Of a stretch of 64,000 nucleotides of DNA, positions 33,441 through 45,400 are shown in pieces. The notes beneath the pieces are model-generated. The model worked only from the letters and a program-made list of their open reading frames with translations. It had not been told where the DNA came from and did not search any database. How positions within the stretch are numbered: the first letter of the stretch is position 1; the number at the start of each line of letters is the position of its first letter. Source of the DNA: Bettongia penicillata ogilbyi. Its lineage: Eukaryota; Chordata; Mammalia; Diprotodontia; Potoroidae. Both the position numbers and the translations under genes were made by a program. Location of the stretch: the NCBI GenBank assembly GCA_023548195.1, contig JAJHZJ010000028.1, forward strand, positions 1,382,001 through 1,446,000. The letters are read 5' to 3'.

Positions 33441-34796
33441 TGATGGGGATCCCATGTTGTGTGCTTTCCTTTCATGGTGAGGAAGATGCACTATGATGTA
33501 CTCCACTTAAAAAAAAAACTACCTGTTTTTATATGTGTAATCATGATGTGACATATAATCAATATATATTGTGATATATAATTAATACCATGAGCAAAGT
33601 GAGGAGATTTATACGTGTATAAGTGAATAAGAGAAATGTGAGATAGGATTTTTGTTTATTTTTTGCAAAAGATCTGTGATTATAGTGGTATAGGAAACTC
33701 CTTCTATTAATGCAGGTTAGCACCTCCCATGCACTCTATATCTTTGAGATTTACTTGGATCCTTGAGAAATTAAGTGTTTTGCTCATAGCCATGCCACCA
33801 ATATACGCTGATCTTTAATTCCCAGGCTAGTTCACTATCCCCCAAGCCGTGTTATATAGAAGTCTATGCTTCTCTTACCTAAAGAATATAGAACTCAAAT
33901 TTTCCAGCCAAAAAATCATTCTTGGGGGGGGGGGTGTGAAAATGAGGGGTGGGGTGAAAATACAACATGGCATATGGGACAAATAGCAAATACAATGCTT
34001 TCCTTAAGCTGGTAAAAGTGAACCTGACTCAAAATGAACTGTTGCTTACCTTCTCCAGTGTTTAAGGTCTGGTCCACCCTAGACAGGAGCATTTTTCTTA
34101 GTTGAAGATAGAATTCTAGGATGATTTTCATACTATTTTCCTATCTCCTGGGCTATTTGAAAAGCAGTAAAAAAAAAAAAAAGCACACTTTAAAGAAATC
34201 TCCCATTGATATATCATAAAGCTCTGTGCCTGTATCTGCTTCTGTCAATGCAAGTGTACAACTGATTCATCCCCCCTGAGTCTGAGACATTCCAGCCTCT
34301 TTGTGAACCTAGGCATTGTACCAACCAAGGCTCTTTAGAAACTGCAAGTTGGAGGTGAAGTGGCTGCCACAGATAAGAAGTGGGGCTGAGGAAAATGAGA
34401 CAAAAAGGAAGCAGGCAGCCAGGCTATCCTGTAAGGAAGAGTTCAAGAATGATTTTTCAGAGTTACTGACTGCAAAATGGCTTGATTGAGAGGCAGGCCC
34501 TGCTCCAAACAGTGTCTGGCCTGATTGCCTACTGAGGGGTTCAATCATCACTCAAAGCAGCCCCAGGACTTGGGGAACAATTAAGCTACCAGCAATAACC
34601 TCGGATGCTAATGACAAAAACCAAAGCACAATTTAGAAGGCTGGTTACCTCTTTGCTTCTCCCTGTGTCTTAAGCACCCTAAGGAGATGGCACACTGTCA
34701 AGGACTATATTCATTTAGGTTTCTTTCTATGGATTAGTTTGAATTTGATTCACTCTTTTGATTTTGTAATTTTTGAGCAGCAACATATTCTTAATA

Positions 34797-34800
<4 letters not shown>
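33441..34800. other. Repeat-poor island with a G-run
   Basis: About 1.4 kb without a recognised repeat. A run of 12 G near 33925-33936 followed by 'aggggtgggg' could form a G-quadruplex. An A-run lies at 34170-34183. Confidence 0.4.

Positions 34801-34870
<70 letters not shown>
34801..34870 (+). repeat. Pure (AG)35 microsatellite
   Basis: 70 bp of uninterrupted AG dinucleotides. Confidence 0.98.
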
Positions 34871-34873
<3 letters not shown>

Positions 34874-34989
34874 AAAGCGCTTGACTGAGAGGTAAGACAA
34901 TTTCGTTCTTCCACTTAATCAATGAGACCAGACATTAGTTTGGACAATTTGCTTTTCTGGGTCTTGGTTTCTCTATCCATAAACATAGG

Positions 34990-35225
34990 CATGGGGAGGA
35001 GAAGGGAATAAGCATGTGTATGGTGCCTACTCTGTGCCAGGCACTATGATAAGCAATTTATAAACATTATCTCATTTTATCCTGACAATAACCCTGTGAT
35101 GTAGGTTGTTATTATTATTTTCATTTAAAACTGAGGAAACTGAGGCAAACAGAGCAACTTGCCAGGGTTACAGAGCTATTAAGTATCAGGGACAGGATTT
35201 GAACTAAATCCCTAGATGTGGACAA
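34990..35225 (+). mobile_element. Mar1-type SINE
   Basis: 'ctactctgtgccaggcacta', 'aataaccctgtgatgtaggt', 'aactgaggaaactgaggcaa' and 'acaggatttgaactaaatcc' run in order. Confidence 0.83.
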
Positions 35226-35254
35226 AGGAGCATAATCTAGAAGCAGGAATAAGG

Positions 35255-35435
35255 TGGAATGGAATGGGAGCTAACTTTGTTATTAGGAGGTATCTGGGTG
35301 TCAATCCCACTTAGTAATTTTGTGATTATGCCTCAGTTTCCTTTCAGGTAAAATGAGAATAACTGTCTCACAGTATTATGGTTGTGAAACGTTAAATAAT
35401 GCATAAACCAATTTGCAAACTTTAATTCAACATAA
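35255..35435 (+). mobile_element. MIR-type SINE fragment
   Basis: 'tgcctcagtttcctttcagg', 'taaaatgagaataactgtct' and 'gttgtgaaacgttaaataat' match the 3' half of MIR. Confidence 0.7.
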
Positions 35436-35439
35436 TTAG

Positions 35440-35830
35440 CATTTAGTTTTATATATGTATTTATATCTGTATTAATAAAAATATATAACATATTCTATGT
35501 ATTCTGTATATAGTTATATATTCTCATATGTATTTATATACATATTCATATGTATTTAGTCGTCTCAATAGAGGGATAGAAGAGAAAACAGGTTTCTGTT
35601 CATTAAAAAAAATTTCAATATTAGAGAGGTGGGTGTTACATGTGTGGAATGTTGCATGTACTTTCACTGTATTATTAGTAAAAATATATCTGTGTGTTCG
35701 TGTGTATACATGTACAAATATATGCATCCATTATATAGTTTCCTCCATATATGTGTGTACACACATGAGTGCATATTTACCGACATATTTTGGACAGTGT
35801 ATTCAAATATTTCTATATAATCTACTATCC
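35440..35830. repeat. AT/TG-rich low-complexity region
   Basis: Dense TATA, TGTA and TGTG words ('atgtatttatatacatatt', 'catatatgtgtgtacacaca'). The 148-codon plus frame at 35528-35974 comes from this composition. Confidence 0.7.
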
Positions 35831-36524
35831 CTCCATCTCTCCTTTCCCACACTGCTCCTAAATTTATTCTTTATCTTTAGCCATGACTTTAAGCTCCTCC
35901 CTACTTCTGTTTTTCACCATTCACTGCACCTATTTTGGACTCAGTTTCCTACCATCACACATTTGACAATGTAATTGACCAGTTTAACTATCCACTGTTT
36001 TCCATCATCAATTGTCTTGCTTCCTTGACCTGCTGCTATTTTCACACTCTTAACTTTGGGTGACTCACCACCATCAATTTCCTGATTCTACACCTGTGGT
36101 CCTGAAAAATTCTGGAAGGAAGTTATATAATCATGCTACAACAGTCCACTACAAATTCATGTAATTGTCCTCAGGTCCCTTGGGGGCCAGATTGAACTCA
36201 TATATGGTGGCCATTTTGGTGTTTCTTTTAAAGTCCCCGTGCCTGTAGAATGATTACTTCACTTTGAGCTAGGTGAAGCTAAGATGATCTGAGGGGATGG
36301 ACATCTCTGGGCCTGGTGGCCCTGATCCAGGCAGAGTAGTGCAGGATCAAGCTGTTGAGTACTAGTCAGTTCTGTATTAAGAGGTCATAGACCAAAAGGC
36401 TACAAGTTAGCCAGATTTGGACCAGGTGACAAATCTAGGCTATGTTGCTTAACCTGGGTTTATCTAATCTTGGTTAGGCAACTCAAGGCTGGGTGGCTCT
36501 GGGACAGACTATGGAGAGAGTCAA
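35831..36524. other. Unassigned spacer
   Basis: No confident repeat or gene signal. Confidence 0.35.
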
Positions 36525-36890
36525 ATGGTTTGGATCTCTCTTATTTCCATACCTCTATGTCTGTGCCCCATGCCTAGGAGGCTGTCTCTATCTTTATTTC
36601 TGTCTACCAGCTTCCTTGGCTTCCTTCAAGACTCAGTTGAAATACTATATCCTGCAAAGGGTCTTTACTACTCTCCCCCACTGTTAGTGCCTCCCCTCTG
36701 AAATTACCTCCCATTTACACCCTGAATATCATGTACGTAGCTATTTGTTCCATGTTGTTCCACTCCCACACACACACTTAAATGTGAACTCTTTGATGCA
36801 AGTATCAGGGTCCATTTTTTTCCCACCTTTCTCTGTATGTACAGTGCTTAGCACGGTACCACACACAAATACCTTTAGTAACTTGCCACG
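36525..36890 (+). mobile_element. L2 LINE 3' end
   Basis: 'gcttccttggcttccttcaa', 'gactcagttgaaatactata', 'tagtgcctcccctctgaaat' and 'gtacagtgcttagcacggta' run in L2 order. Confidence 0.78.
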
Positions 36891-37739
36891 TTCTATGAAG
36901 AAATCATCCTGTTATCACAGAACATGCAACTGTACTCTCAACTCCACTTGGATCATGTGGAGAGGAAGAGTAAACAAGCAGTACCTTATATAGCTATTAA
37001 TGAAAACCTGTACTTGTAGTTATCACTGAAAGAGAACAAGTACCCCCTGAGAAATTTATGCCACCCTTACTGGTATCTAAAGCAATCAACAGGCACTTTC
37101 TTTGCTTGGTGACTCAGTTAAGCAAATGCTCACATCTCTAAGTGGGGAAACATTGGGCAGTACTTAGCCTGAACATAACTTCCACCCTCCTCCTCCCTGT
37201 GGCACTGAGGATCAGCTGTCTGGCACAGCATAATCCATCCATTGTATAGGACTTGAAGAAGGTCATGTTTGAAGTCCATTACTACCAGAAGCACAGTCAG
37301 TAACAGATGTATTTGCATCTGGCCAGAGTCAGAGCCAGAACTGCCTCCCTAGTTCTAGGATTATTAGGATGTTTTCACATAGTCAAAGCAGAGAAATGGT
37401 ACTCACACAGGCCTTACAATTGTGCAATTAACCCAGTTCCAGCCAGCCATATCTACTCACTGACATCCAGCCAAGGGCAGTGCATCTGCAGGAGTTTTGG
37501 AAAGGAATCAAAAGAAGAGACTCACTGAGCACTCCAATGCACCTGTCAGAGCCCTGGTATGATTGGTTAAAAAGAAAGGTCAGGAATCATGAATCTGCTA
37601 GTACTATAGAGCCCTAAACACTATCACCAACTGGGACCAGGGCCCACTCCACTTGATATCTGACATGATGGAAGGGTTGGCAAAAATAGTAATATTAACC
37701 AAGTTGATTTTTTTCTAGGTTTCTTCAGAATTTTACTAT
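36891..37739. other. Repeat-poor spacer
   Basis: About 850 bp with nothing recognised. Confidence 0.35.
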
Positions 37740-38470
37740 TGAAGGCTTCCCATCCCTCATAAGCTGACTTCCCCCTGTAGAATTTCAGGCTGTAGGATCC
37801 CATCCTTTATTTGAACCATTTGAAATCTGGTCTCTCAAAATATAAGGTCAGACTATGCCTAGCTTTCCTTTCCACCATCACAAATTCTAAGACTGACTAG
37901 CCAGTTCCCACTAAAGTTCCCATCATTCTTTACCTGAAAATTAATTCTTCCTTATTAGTTAGACTTGGGGCTAGAATTTCATTTTCCCTCAGTGGCATGT
38001 CCACCTTTTAGAGAAAGAAATTATGAATTATACAAGTCAATACATTATCTATGATAGTTTAGGCAGAAAGAGAACGCTAATAGATATCTAGATAATTGAA
38101 GTTCTTCATCCATACCACATCATGATTTTAAGTCAGGTTTATAATCTACTTTTCAAACTTTTCATCAATTTCCTCTATCTACAGTATATGCTATTAATGC
38201 TTCTATTCATGCCCCCAATAATCTTCATGTAAAGATTGGTCATGTTTCCCCCTTACTATCTCTTACAGTTCCTAGATTTCCCCACCTCAGTATAGCTTCT
38301 TAATAAGCAATGCTACTCTGCCTCTTCAATTCTCACCTATCCTATTTCTTTTGAATAAGGTATTACATTCCAAAATAATATCCCAATCATCAGCCTCATT
38401 TGTTCAAGTCTTAATGATAGTGAAATAAAATTTTCCCTTTTACATTAGGTTTTCTAATATATCATGCCTT
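37740..38470 (-). mobile_element. Possible old CR1-like LINE, antisense
   Basis: 'tgtccaccttttagagaaag', 'gcaatgctactctgcctctt' and 'attacattccaaaataatat' remind me of an old LINE on the complementary strand. I cannot place it firmly. Confidence 0.3.
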
Positions 38471-38710
38471 AGAATTTCTTACATATCTTGTTTGCTACAT
38501 GTGTATGTGTGAATATATGTTGTGTGTATATTAGGTATATGTATGGGCATGTATATGTGTTTATATACTGGGCTTTGCTACTGGATTATTTCTAGGTTTT
38601 TATATTCTTTTCAAATATTTTATTTTATATTTTAATTCTATTCAAATATTCAATATTCTATATTTTATATTCTATTCAAATAACATTTGTATATTTCTAT
38701 TGTTCTTAAA
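38471..38710. repeat. TG/TA-rich then AT-rich low-complexity region
   Basis: TG/TA words at 38497-38570, then near-tandem 'ttctattcaaatatt' words at 38605-38690. Confidence 0.6.
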
Positions 38711-39535
38711 TTATATCTATTTTCTTTGGTATCAAGTGCCATATATTTAGATGATTTCCTCTCCCCTTTCTCCTTTAATTTAAAGCTCTTTTGATTAGAG
38801 TTGCATTACTACAAGCAGATATAACCTTGTTAGATACCTCCCCACACCTCACATCCCACTCCTAGTCAAACATCTATTATTCTCATATTTTATGCTATGT
38901 TCTAGAAAAACCCATTCCACTGGTAGAATCATCCATGCACTGCTCCTATTTAACTTTATTTTCTGAAGTTTTATCCTTTTGATGGGGAGCAGTAATGAAA
39001 AGACAATATAGGTCCCCAAATCTTCAGTTTCTTACCCTACACTTTCTAATCTTTAGCCATGTTTTCTAGGTTCATCATGGCAGTATCCATTCTGCTTATT
39101 TGAAGTATCTAAAGAGGGTAATCTAAAAAGTCATGGAAGCTTCTCTGTAATATCTTAGACACATTACCAGAGAAAACAGCAAACTATCACTGTTACCAGG
39201 TTGAAAAATAGTTGTCTCATTACTTTCTATAGGCTGTTACAAGCCACTACTGCTCATCTCTTCTTGCCCTGACCCTTTCTGGATGATCTTTTTTCTGAAA
39301 GAACCTATGGATGTGCATCATCATTTCGTAGAAGACATACAGTGGTTGTATCTTTGGGATATCTAATACCCTCCCTTCCAGGAAAAGCTTTCTCTTTTGC
39401 CTATTTCTTAGCTGCAAGCATTCAGTGGCCCTTCTTTCTCCTCTGCATGAATTGGTGAATGTGATGCTTTCAGTGATTATTAAAGGTCAATGAAAACAGA
39501 AGAGGGGCTAGAGAGGATTATAAAAAGGGTAAGTG
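38711..39535. other. Repeat-poor spacer
   Basis: About 825 bp, nothing recognised. Confidence 0.35.
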
Positions 39536-39690
39536 CCTCAGTTTTCAAAAAAAGGGAATGAAGAATAGACTCTACAAACTATGGACTCGAGTTTATCTTT
39601 GATTCATGGGAAAAGTGTGGAATACGACAAGAGGATGGTTAATATACATTAAGAAAAGGAAATGCTGATCACAGAAGACAGAATGCCTTT

Positions 39691-39861
39691 ATGAAGAATA
39701 GGTCATGTTGGACTAACCTTATTTTCCCCTCTCACATTATTACTAGACTGGTAGATCTGGGGAACAATTTGTACTTGGTTTACCTAGACTTTACCAAAAT
39801 GTTGGCCAAAGTTTCCCACACACTTCTCATGGACATGATAAAGAAAAATGGGCCACATGAT
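39691..39861 (+). pseudogene. CR1 reverse transcriptase remnant (domain A region)
   Basis: 57 codons read 'MKNRSCWTNLIFPS' ... 'RLVDLGNNLYLVYLDFTK'. In CR1-clade LINEs this stretch precedes and includes RT motif A, YLDFsKAFDxVpH, whose Asp binds catalytic metal. Here it reads YLDFTKMLAKVSH: the catalytic Asp is kept (codon 39787-39789), the second Asp is replaced. The frame then runs into a SINE. The element is old and inactive. Confidence 0.8.
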
Positions 39862-40113
39862 TTGTGTTGTTTTCAGTTACGTCCTACTCCCTGTAATCCC
39901 ATGGACCATAGCACACTGATACAGTTCGTGGGGTTTTCTTGGCAAAGATACTACGGTGATTTGGCATTTCCCTCTCTAGTGAATTAAGGCAAACAGAGGG
40001 TAAGAGACTTGACCAGGTTCAAACAGCTAGTTAAGTATCTGAGGCTGGATTTAAACTCAGGTCTTCCTGACTCCAGACCTAGCTCACTATCCACTGAGCC
40101 ATCTAGCTACCTT
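39861..40113 (-). mobile_element. SINE family B, copy 5, inside CR1
   Basis: Tail complement first ('cttggcaaagatactacggt', 'gatttggcatttccctctct'), then 'aactcaggtcttcctgactc' and head complement 'cactgagccatctagctacc'. The 12-bp flanks tgggccacatga (39849-39860) and tgggctacatga (40114-40125) are a TSD with one mismatch. Confidence 0.92.
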
Positions 40114-41104
40114 TGGGCTACATGACAGACATGGTTAAATGTCCAAACAGATAGAAGAATCCATTGTCACATTGGCAAGAAGTATCTAGCAAGGTAGGGC
40201 AGAGATCTCTGACTACTGCTATGATGACTAACTTTATTGGTGATAATTAGTGATCTAGGTATAAAGGATGTGCTAATCCATTCTGAAGATTATACAAAGA
40301 TGAGAAAGACCACCCACATGTCAAAAAAGATTTAAACAGACTATACTAACACAAAGTCAATTCTAACTAGTTGAAATGTAATGGAAATAAAAGTAAAGTC
40401 TTACAATTAGGTTCTAAAAATCAACTTCAGAAATACAAGACAGGGGAAACTTGACTAGAAAGCTTTTCTTCCGAAAAAGGTCTGTGGGTATTAGTGGTCT
40501 GAAATCTCAATATGTGTTAATATGGCAGTTGAAAACTAACATAAACATATTCTGAATTGAGGCATAATGCCCAAGAATAAGAAGATGAAAATCTCACTAT
40601 ATATGTCACTCTAGTCAAAACCACATCTGAAGCAGTAGTTTTAAGCTTCCATCTGGCTACCATATTTTAAGAAGGACCTTGATAAGCAGGAGAGAGTCCA
40701 GAGGAAAGTGACCAAGATAGTGATGGGCCCCCATAATATTTCATAAGAGAAGTAGAAACTGGGGATATTTATTCCAGAGAAGAGTTAGAGAAGAAATGTT
40801 TATTGTTTTTCAAGTATTTTAAGAGATACTGAATTTTTTTTCTGCTTGGTCCCAGAGAATAAGGCAGGAGCAGCAAAAGGAAAATGTAAAACATTAGATT
40901 AAGGTTCAACATAAGGAAAAAACTTAATAATGCTAATAATAAGCTATCCAAATGTGGAATAAATCATCTTGATAGATAGTGAGTTCTGGTGTCAGATAGT
41001 GAGAACTAGAGTTCTTCAAGCAGTGACTTGATGTTGGGATTCTTAATTAGGCATGAGATCATTTCCAACTCCAATAATTGCTTTGATTAATGCCCAATTT
41101 TAAT

Positions 41105-41340
41105 TCAATTCAATAAGCATTTTTCAATAAATCACCTACAATATGCAAAATACTCCACTGGGTTCTAGGGATACAAAAGTAAATGGAAATAATCCATGAT
41201 CTCAAGTTTACATTCTATAGAGGTTGGGAGGAGCACAAACAACAGAGGCACAGATAAGTAAATGCAAAATATACACAAAGCAAATACACAATAATTTGAT
41301 AATAACCAAGTTGATCCAATCAGTTATCTAGTAACTGTTG
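41105..41340 (-). mobile_element. L2 3' end, antisense
   Basis: 'caattcaataagcatttttc', 'tgggttctagggatacaaaa' and 'aatccatgatctcaagttta' match the complement of L2. Confidence 0.72.
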
Positions 41341-42599
41341 TAGCTGAAAAATTTCACAATTCTAACACAGCTAACTCAGTCCTACCATAGAGAAATAGCC
41401 CTCAAATGATGAGCAAGCAGTTTTGAAACTAGATTGCATGTGGGCAGCTAAATAAACAAAGAAAAGAATGCCATTATTTTTAAGTCAGATAAATTGTAAG
41501 CAAATTCGGAATAGTAGCATTAAAGGCAGGTAATAAATGCAGAGAGATTCCCAATCAATATGAAAATCTAGGGGTAATATATTTGCAATTTCTACTCCCC
41601 ATCAGAATAGAAGTCTAGATCTCTCAATCCACCAAATAGACTGTCTGTCTGGCAACATGTTTAGTGGCCTCTCCTTCGGACTGAGTGAGCACAAAATTGA
41701 ATTAGATCTCGACATTAGAGAAATTGGTCCCCAGAGAGCAGTATTGTAATCACTCAGGCAGAAAAGTGAGAAAACACATTTTTATAGTTTACTGAAGTAT
41801 ACTGGGACTCCATACAAATCTACAAGCTGCAATAGCACAGATTTGTAGGAATTTCACATTGGAACACAATGAAAAAATGCTCAAATAAACTCTTTAAAAA
41901 TTTTATTTTTATGCCCTAGAAATCTATTTTTCTCTTCCCTTTATTGAATTCAGTTGGCCCAAACCTGCCTGGTGAAGACATGCATGCACTTAAATAGCCA
42001 TTGTTTAACTTTGCTCACTCACTCACTAGCATGTAGGAAAAATAATTCTATTCCTTTGTTATAGTGGTTCTTTTTCTTTCCCTTGTCCATTTTTCCTGAT
42101 TTTCTCTCCCTTTGGTATTGATTTTATGACTAAATATTTTCCAGTTATTCTTCATGAAAAAGTATTGACATAACTGTGTTTTACTGCTCTATATCATGTC
42201 TGTGTCTTGCAAGATTTAATTCAGGTTCAGGAGAGAGAGCATGATACGTATACTAGAACAGTCACCAAGATCTTGGGCACTGGCCTCTTTTCCAGATCTC
42301 ACTCCAAATTTCTGGGCCACCTTGATGAAATCACATTGAACATGTCTCCTTCCTGTCTCATATTTGGTTTTTGTTTATTAGTTTTGTTTAAAGAAGTAAC
42401 AATATTTTCTCAGCTCATTCATGAGGGCACTGCACAGACAGATGAGGCTAGAGACATAATGTATTTTGAGATCACCAGTTAAAAGGAGCTATATAAAAAT
42501 TGGTGATAATGTTATAGCTGTTAGATCTGTGAATACCTGCTCAATGCCTATATTCCTTCATCATATTCCTAAAACCAAGAAATGAGCTACTGAGGAGAT

Positions 42600-42601
<2 letters not shown>
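41341..42601. other. Repeat-poor island, 1.25 kb
   Basis: No repeat recognised. The 91-codon plus frame at 42207-42482 shows no known domain. Confidence 0.4.

Positions 42602-42660
<59 letters not shown>
42602..42660 (+). repeat. Pure (AG)29 microsatellite
   Basis: 59 bp of uninterrupted AG/GA dinucleotides. Confidence 0.97.
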
Positions 42661-42662
<2 letters not shown>

Positions 42663-42935
42663 AATGATAGACAGATTTTTTTTTCAGGGCAGTCTTTTGT
42701 TTGATGCCAAAAGTAACTATGAGTTGTTATGCCATTATATAATTGTGATGACTTTGGGTATATTCTCCAAAGTAGCTATTTTTAAAATTCTATTTAATGA
42801 AAGGCAAACAAAATCAAGTCAAAATTCAGTCAAGGCTCCCAAGTCAGTATAAGAAGGATGATTATCACTCTCTTATTCTTCATGTCAGACTTGGTCTAGG
42901 TGATTAAATCTTGAAAATAATCTAATGGTTCCATA
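42661..42935. other. Unassigned spacer
   Basis: Nothing recognised. Confidence 0.3.
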
Positions 42936-43135
42936 AATATGATAATAAAATTTATATAGTATTTTAAGGTTTATAAAGCACTTCACAAATCTTGCTTCAT
43001 TTATCATCACAATAACCTTAAGAGATAGGTATTATTATTATTGTCATTTTACGAATGAGAAAACTGAGGCAGATAGAGATTAAGTGACTTGCTAAAGTTC
43101 ACACAGCTGAGGCTGGAATTCAGGTCCACAACCAA
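42936..43135 (+). mobile_element. Mar1-type SINE
   Basis: 'tttataaagcacttcacaaa', 'attttacgaatgagaaaact' and 'aagtgacttgctaaagttca' run in family order. Confidence 0.8.
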
Positions 43136-43489
43136 GTAGCTTTTCCTGCATCTATTCCTGACTTTGTATATAGCGTGTGGTCTGCCAATTAGGAAGCATT
43201 TGGACTAGAACACTCTCCCATTCCATCAGAAAGCATGAATTTAATATAGGTAGGGTAGATTTGTTCCTACAATCTCAAATGATTAAATTCCTATGACTAG
43301 GTTCATTGTTTGTCTAAGTACCTTTCATTCTATGAAGAGGAATTCACTAACGTGCCCTTATAAATTAAGAAAACTTCTTCCTCTTTCCCCAAATTTGAAG
43401 GATGGAAGTGCTGCATTTTTTTCAGAAAATTTTGAATCAAATAGTATTAACAATGAGCATTATGATGATATATTTATGTGTGCTACGGT
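43136..43489. other. Unassigned spacer
   Basis: Nothing recognised. The 90-codon plus frame at 43293-43565 shows no known domain. Confidence 0.3.
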
Positions 43490-43750
43490 TTTCAAAAGTT
43501 TTTACATATTCCTACAACACCCCTATCTGCTAAGTCTTTATGTTGATCATTATTTCCCATTTTAAAGATAAGGAAACAGGATCAGGAAGGGCATGGTGAA
43601 ATGATGCAATGGGGACAATGCTGGATTTAAAACCAGTCTGGTCTGGGTTCAGATCTTGACTTTAACACTTACTGTGTGAGGTCAGCGACTTACAACCTCT
43701 CTGCCTCAGTGTCCTAATCTGTAAAATGATGGGGCTTGATAAGATGATCT
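43490..43750 (+). mobile_element. Two adjacent MIR-type fragments
   Basis: 43490-43585 ends 'cattttaaagataaggaaac'. 43590-43750 has 'gaaatgatgcaatggggaca', 'tgcctcagtgtcctaatctg' and 'taaaatgatggggcttgata', a MIR body. Confidence 0.65.
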
Positions 43751-44014
43751 CTCCTTCAACTGAATGCAATGAACATCTATTAAACACCTATTATGCACTT
43801 GTCACTGTGTTAAGTTTTGAAAATTCACTGTCAATATGAAAAAGTGTCTGTCTTCAAGGAAATCATGTTCTTCTAGAAGGACGTGACACATAAACAGATA
43901 AGGATGTACATTATTATTAGAAGTCACTACCACAGGGGATCAGAAAAAATCTTCCCATAGAAGACAGTTCATGAGCAAAGGTTTAAGGAAGACAGAGATT
44001 CTAAAAAAGAGGAG

Positions 44015-44190
44015 GCAGAGTGACAGCTAGTGTAAAAGCATGAGATTGGAGACAAAATGCCTTCATCTCGAAACATCAGATCTCAACCATGCCATTTCCT
44101 ATTACCTGTGTAACTGTGGGCAATCTCAATTGCCTGTCTAATTCAGGGTGTAGGAACTGGACTAACGACCTCTAAGCTTTAAGTGTATGG
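44015..44190 (+). mobile_element. MIR-type SINE inside L2
   Basis: 'gcagagtgacagctagtgta', 'tgtgtaactgtgggcaatct' and 'ctaacgacctctaagcttta' follow MIR order. Confidence 0.68.
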
Positions 44191-44457
44191 GCCAATTTGC
44201 CTGAATATGAAAAAAAAATTACCCTTGGGAAATTTAGGATGGAGCTGTACCATAAAAAGTTTTCAATGCTGAGCTGGGTAGTTTGCATTTTATCTTAGTG
44301 GCAATAGGGAACCACCGAAGGTGTTTAAGCAGGGATATGACACTATCAGATTCTGTGCCTTAGGAAGATGATTTTGGAAGCTGTATGGAGAATGGAGATG
44401 AGAATCTGAGAGTCAAAAATCTAATTAGAAAGTTATTGAAATAAGCTAGGCATAAAG

Positions 44458-44756
44458 GACAAAGATACCACATTTCCCAGGAGAGGATAGTATCTTCATT
44501 GCCACTCTCCTCCCTCTACGCACCAGAATAGGGCAGGAAACTCTTCTCTCTTCCTTCCTCCCCCTTCTACCTCATCCGTCTTCCAACTTCCTTTTGTGTA
44601 TCCTTTTCCTCTGTTAGAATGTAAGTACCTTGAGGGCAGGGACTCTCTTTTAGCTTGTATTTGTATCCCCAGTGATTAGCTCAGCTCTTGGGCAAATAAT
44701 AAATATTTTTTATTAAAGCTTGTGGCCCTACTTGAAAAAAAGAAAGAAAGAAAAAG
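44458..44756 (+). mobile_element. Poly(A)-tailed retrocopy of an L2-ended transcript
   Basis: A 299-bp insert in the antisense L2. Its 3' part is a sense L2 tip ('tagaatgtaagtaccttgag', 'ggcagggactctcttttagc'). AATAAA lies at 44698-44703, ATTAAA at 44712-44717, and an A-rich tail begins at 44735, 17 bases after ATTAAA. TSDs agctaggcataaag (44444-44457) and agctaggcatgaag (44757-44770) match at 13 of 14. L2 itself has no poly(A) tail, so L1 machinery probably copied a polyadenylated RNA. Confidence 0.85.
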
Positions 44757-45400
44757 AGCTAGGCATGAAGTGCTCAAAGTCTAAACTAGAGTGGTGGGTA
44801 TGTTAATAAAGATAAAGTGATAAACAGAATGAGCAAGATCCAGAAAGATCTTGAATTGGGAGTATAGGGGAAAAAGAAGTAAAATGTGATACCTTTCACC
44901 CACAAACATGGGTGACAGGAAGGATGATGGGTCCCTCAACAGAAAAAGAGAAGTTGGAGGAGGAGTTCATTTAGAGGAAAAGACAATGAGTTCTATTTTA
45001 GGCATGACAGGTATGAAATATCCATGAGACATCCTACTGGAGAAGTGCAATAAGTAGTAGGAGATGGGCAATACAGAACTACAGCTCAGGAAAGACAGCT
45101 GGGCTAGGAACGGGTGTTCATCAGTCTGAGACAATAATCGAAGTCATATGAGCTAATGAAATCACCAAGAAAGGGGGCCTAGAACAGTCTTAAGAGATAC
45201 CATAGTTAAAGGGAAGGGGAAGGTTTCAACAAAGGAAGAGGATGGCCAGGAGAAATCAGTATGATGGGAGTCCAGTGAGAAGAGAATAGGAAGAGGCAGT
45301 GGTTAACATCAAGTGCTTCAGAGAGATCAGGGAAGGTGAAGCCTGAGAAAAGTCCACCACATTTAGAAACTGTTATTATTTATAATCCTGGAGGAAGGAA

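Larger units (their letters stand above)
39536..41090 (+). mobile_element. CR1/L3 LINE, about 1.3 kb, split by a SINE
   Basis: 39536-39860 encodes part of the reverse transcriptase. 40114-41090 continues to the 3' end with 'accatattttaagaaggacc', 'ggagagagtccagaggaaag', 'agaattaggcatgagatc'-like wording and 'atcatttccaactccaataa'. It is the longest CR1 here and the only one with a protein motif. Confidence 0.8.
43755..45400 (-). mobile_element. L2 LINE, antisense, 1.3 kb net, with two insertions
   Basis: In order on plus: 'gaacatctattaaacaccta', 'tgtctgtcttcaaggaaatc', 'gcaatagggaaccaccgaag', 'aagcagggatatgacactat', 'aggaagatgattttggaagc', and beyond the retrocopy 'gagttctattttaggcatga', 'gaaatatccatgagacatcc', 'atgaaatcaccaagaaaggg'. 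It is the longest L2 in the window. A MIR (44015-44190) and a retrocopy (44458-44756) interrupt it. Confidence 0.82.

Noticed and set aside
34801..34870. Repeated units as a possible CRISPR or satellite array.
   Set aside because: Simple dinucleotide repeat. Nothing here has spacer-separated repeats, and the DNA is mammalian.
35528..35974. 148-codon plus frame rich in Tyr, Cys and Val.
   Set aside because: Comes from TG/TA low-complexity sequence. No recognisable protein.
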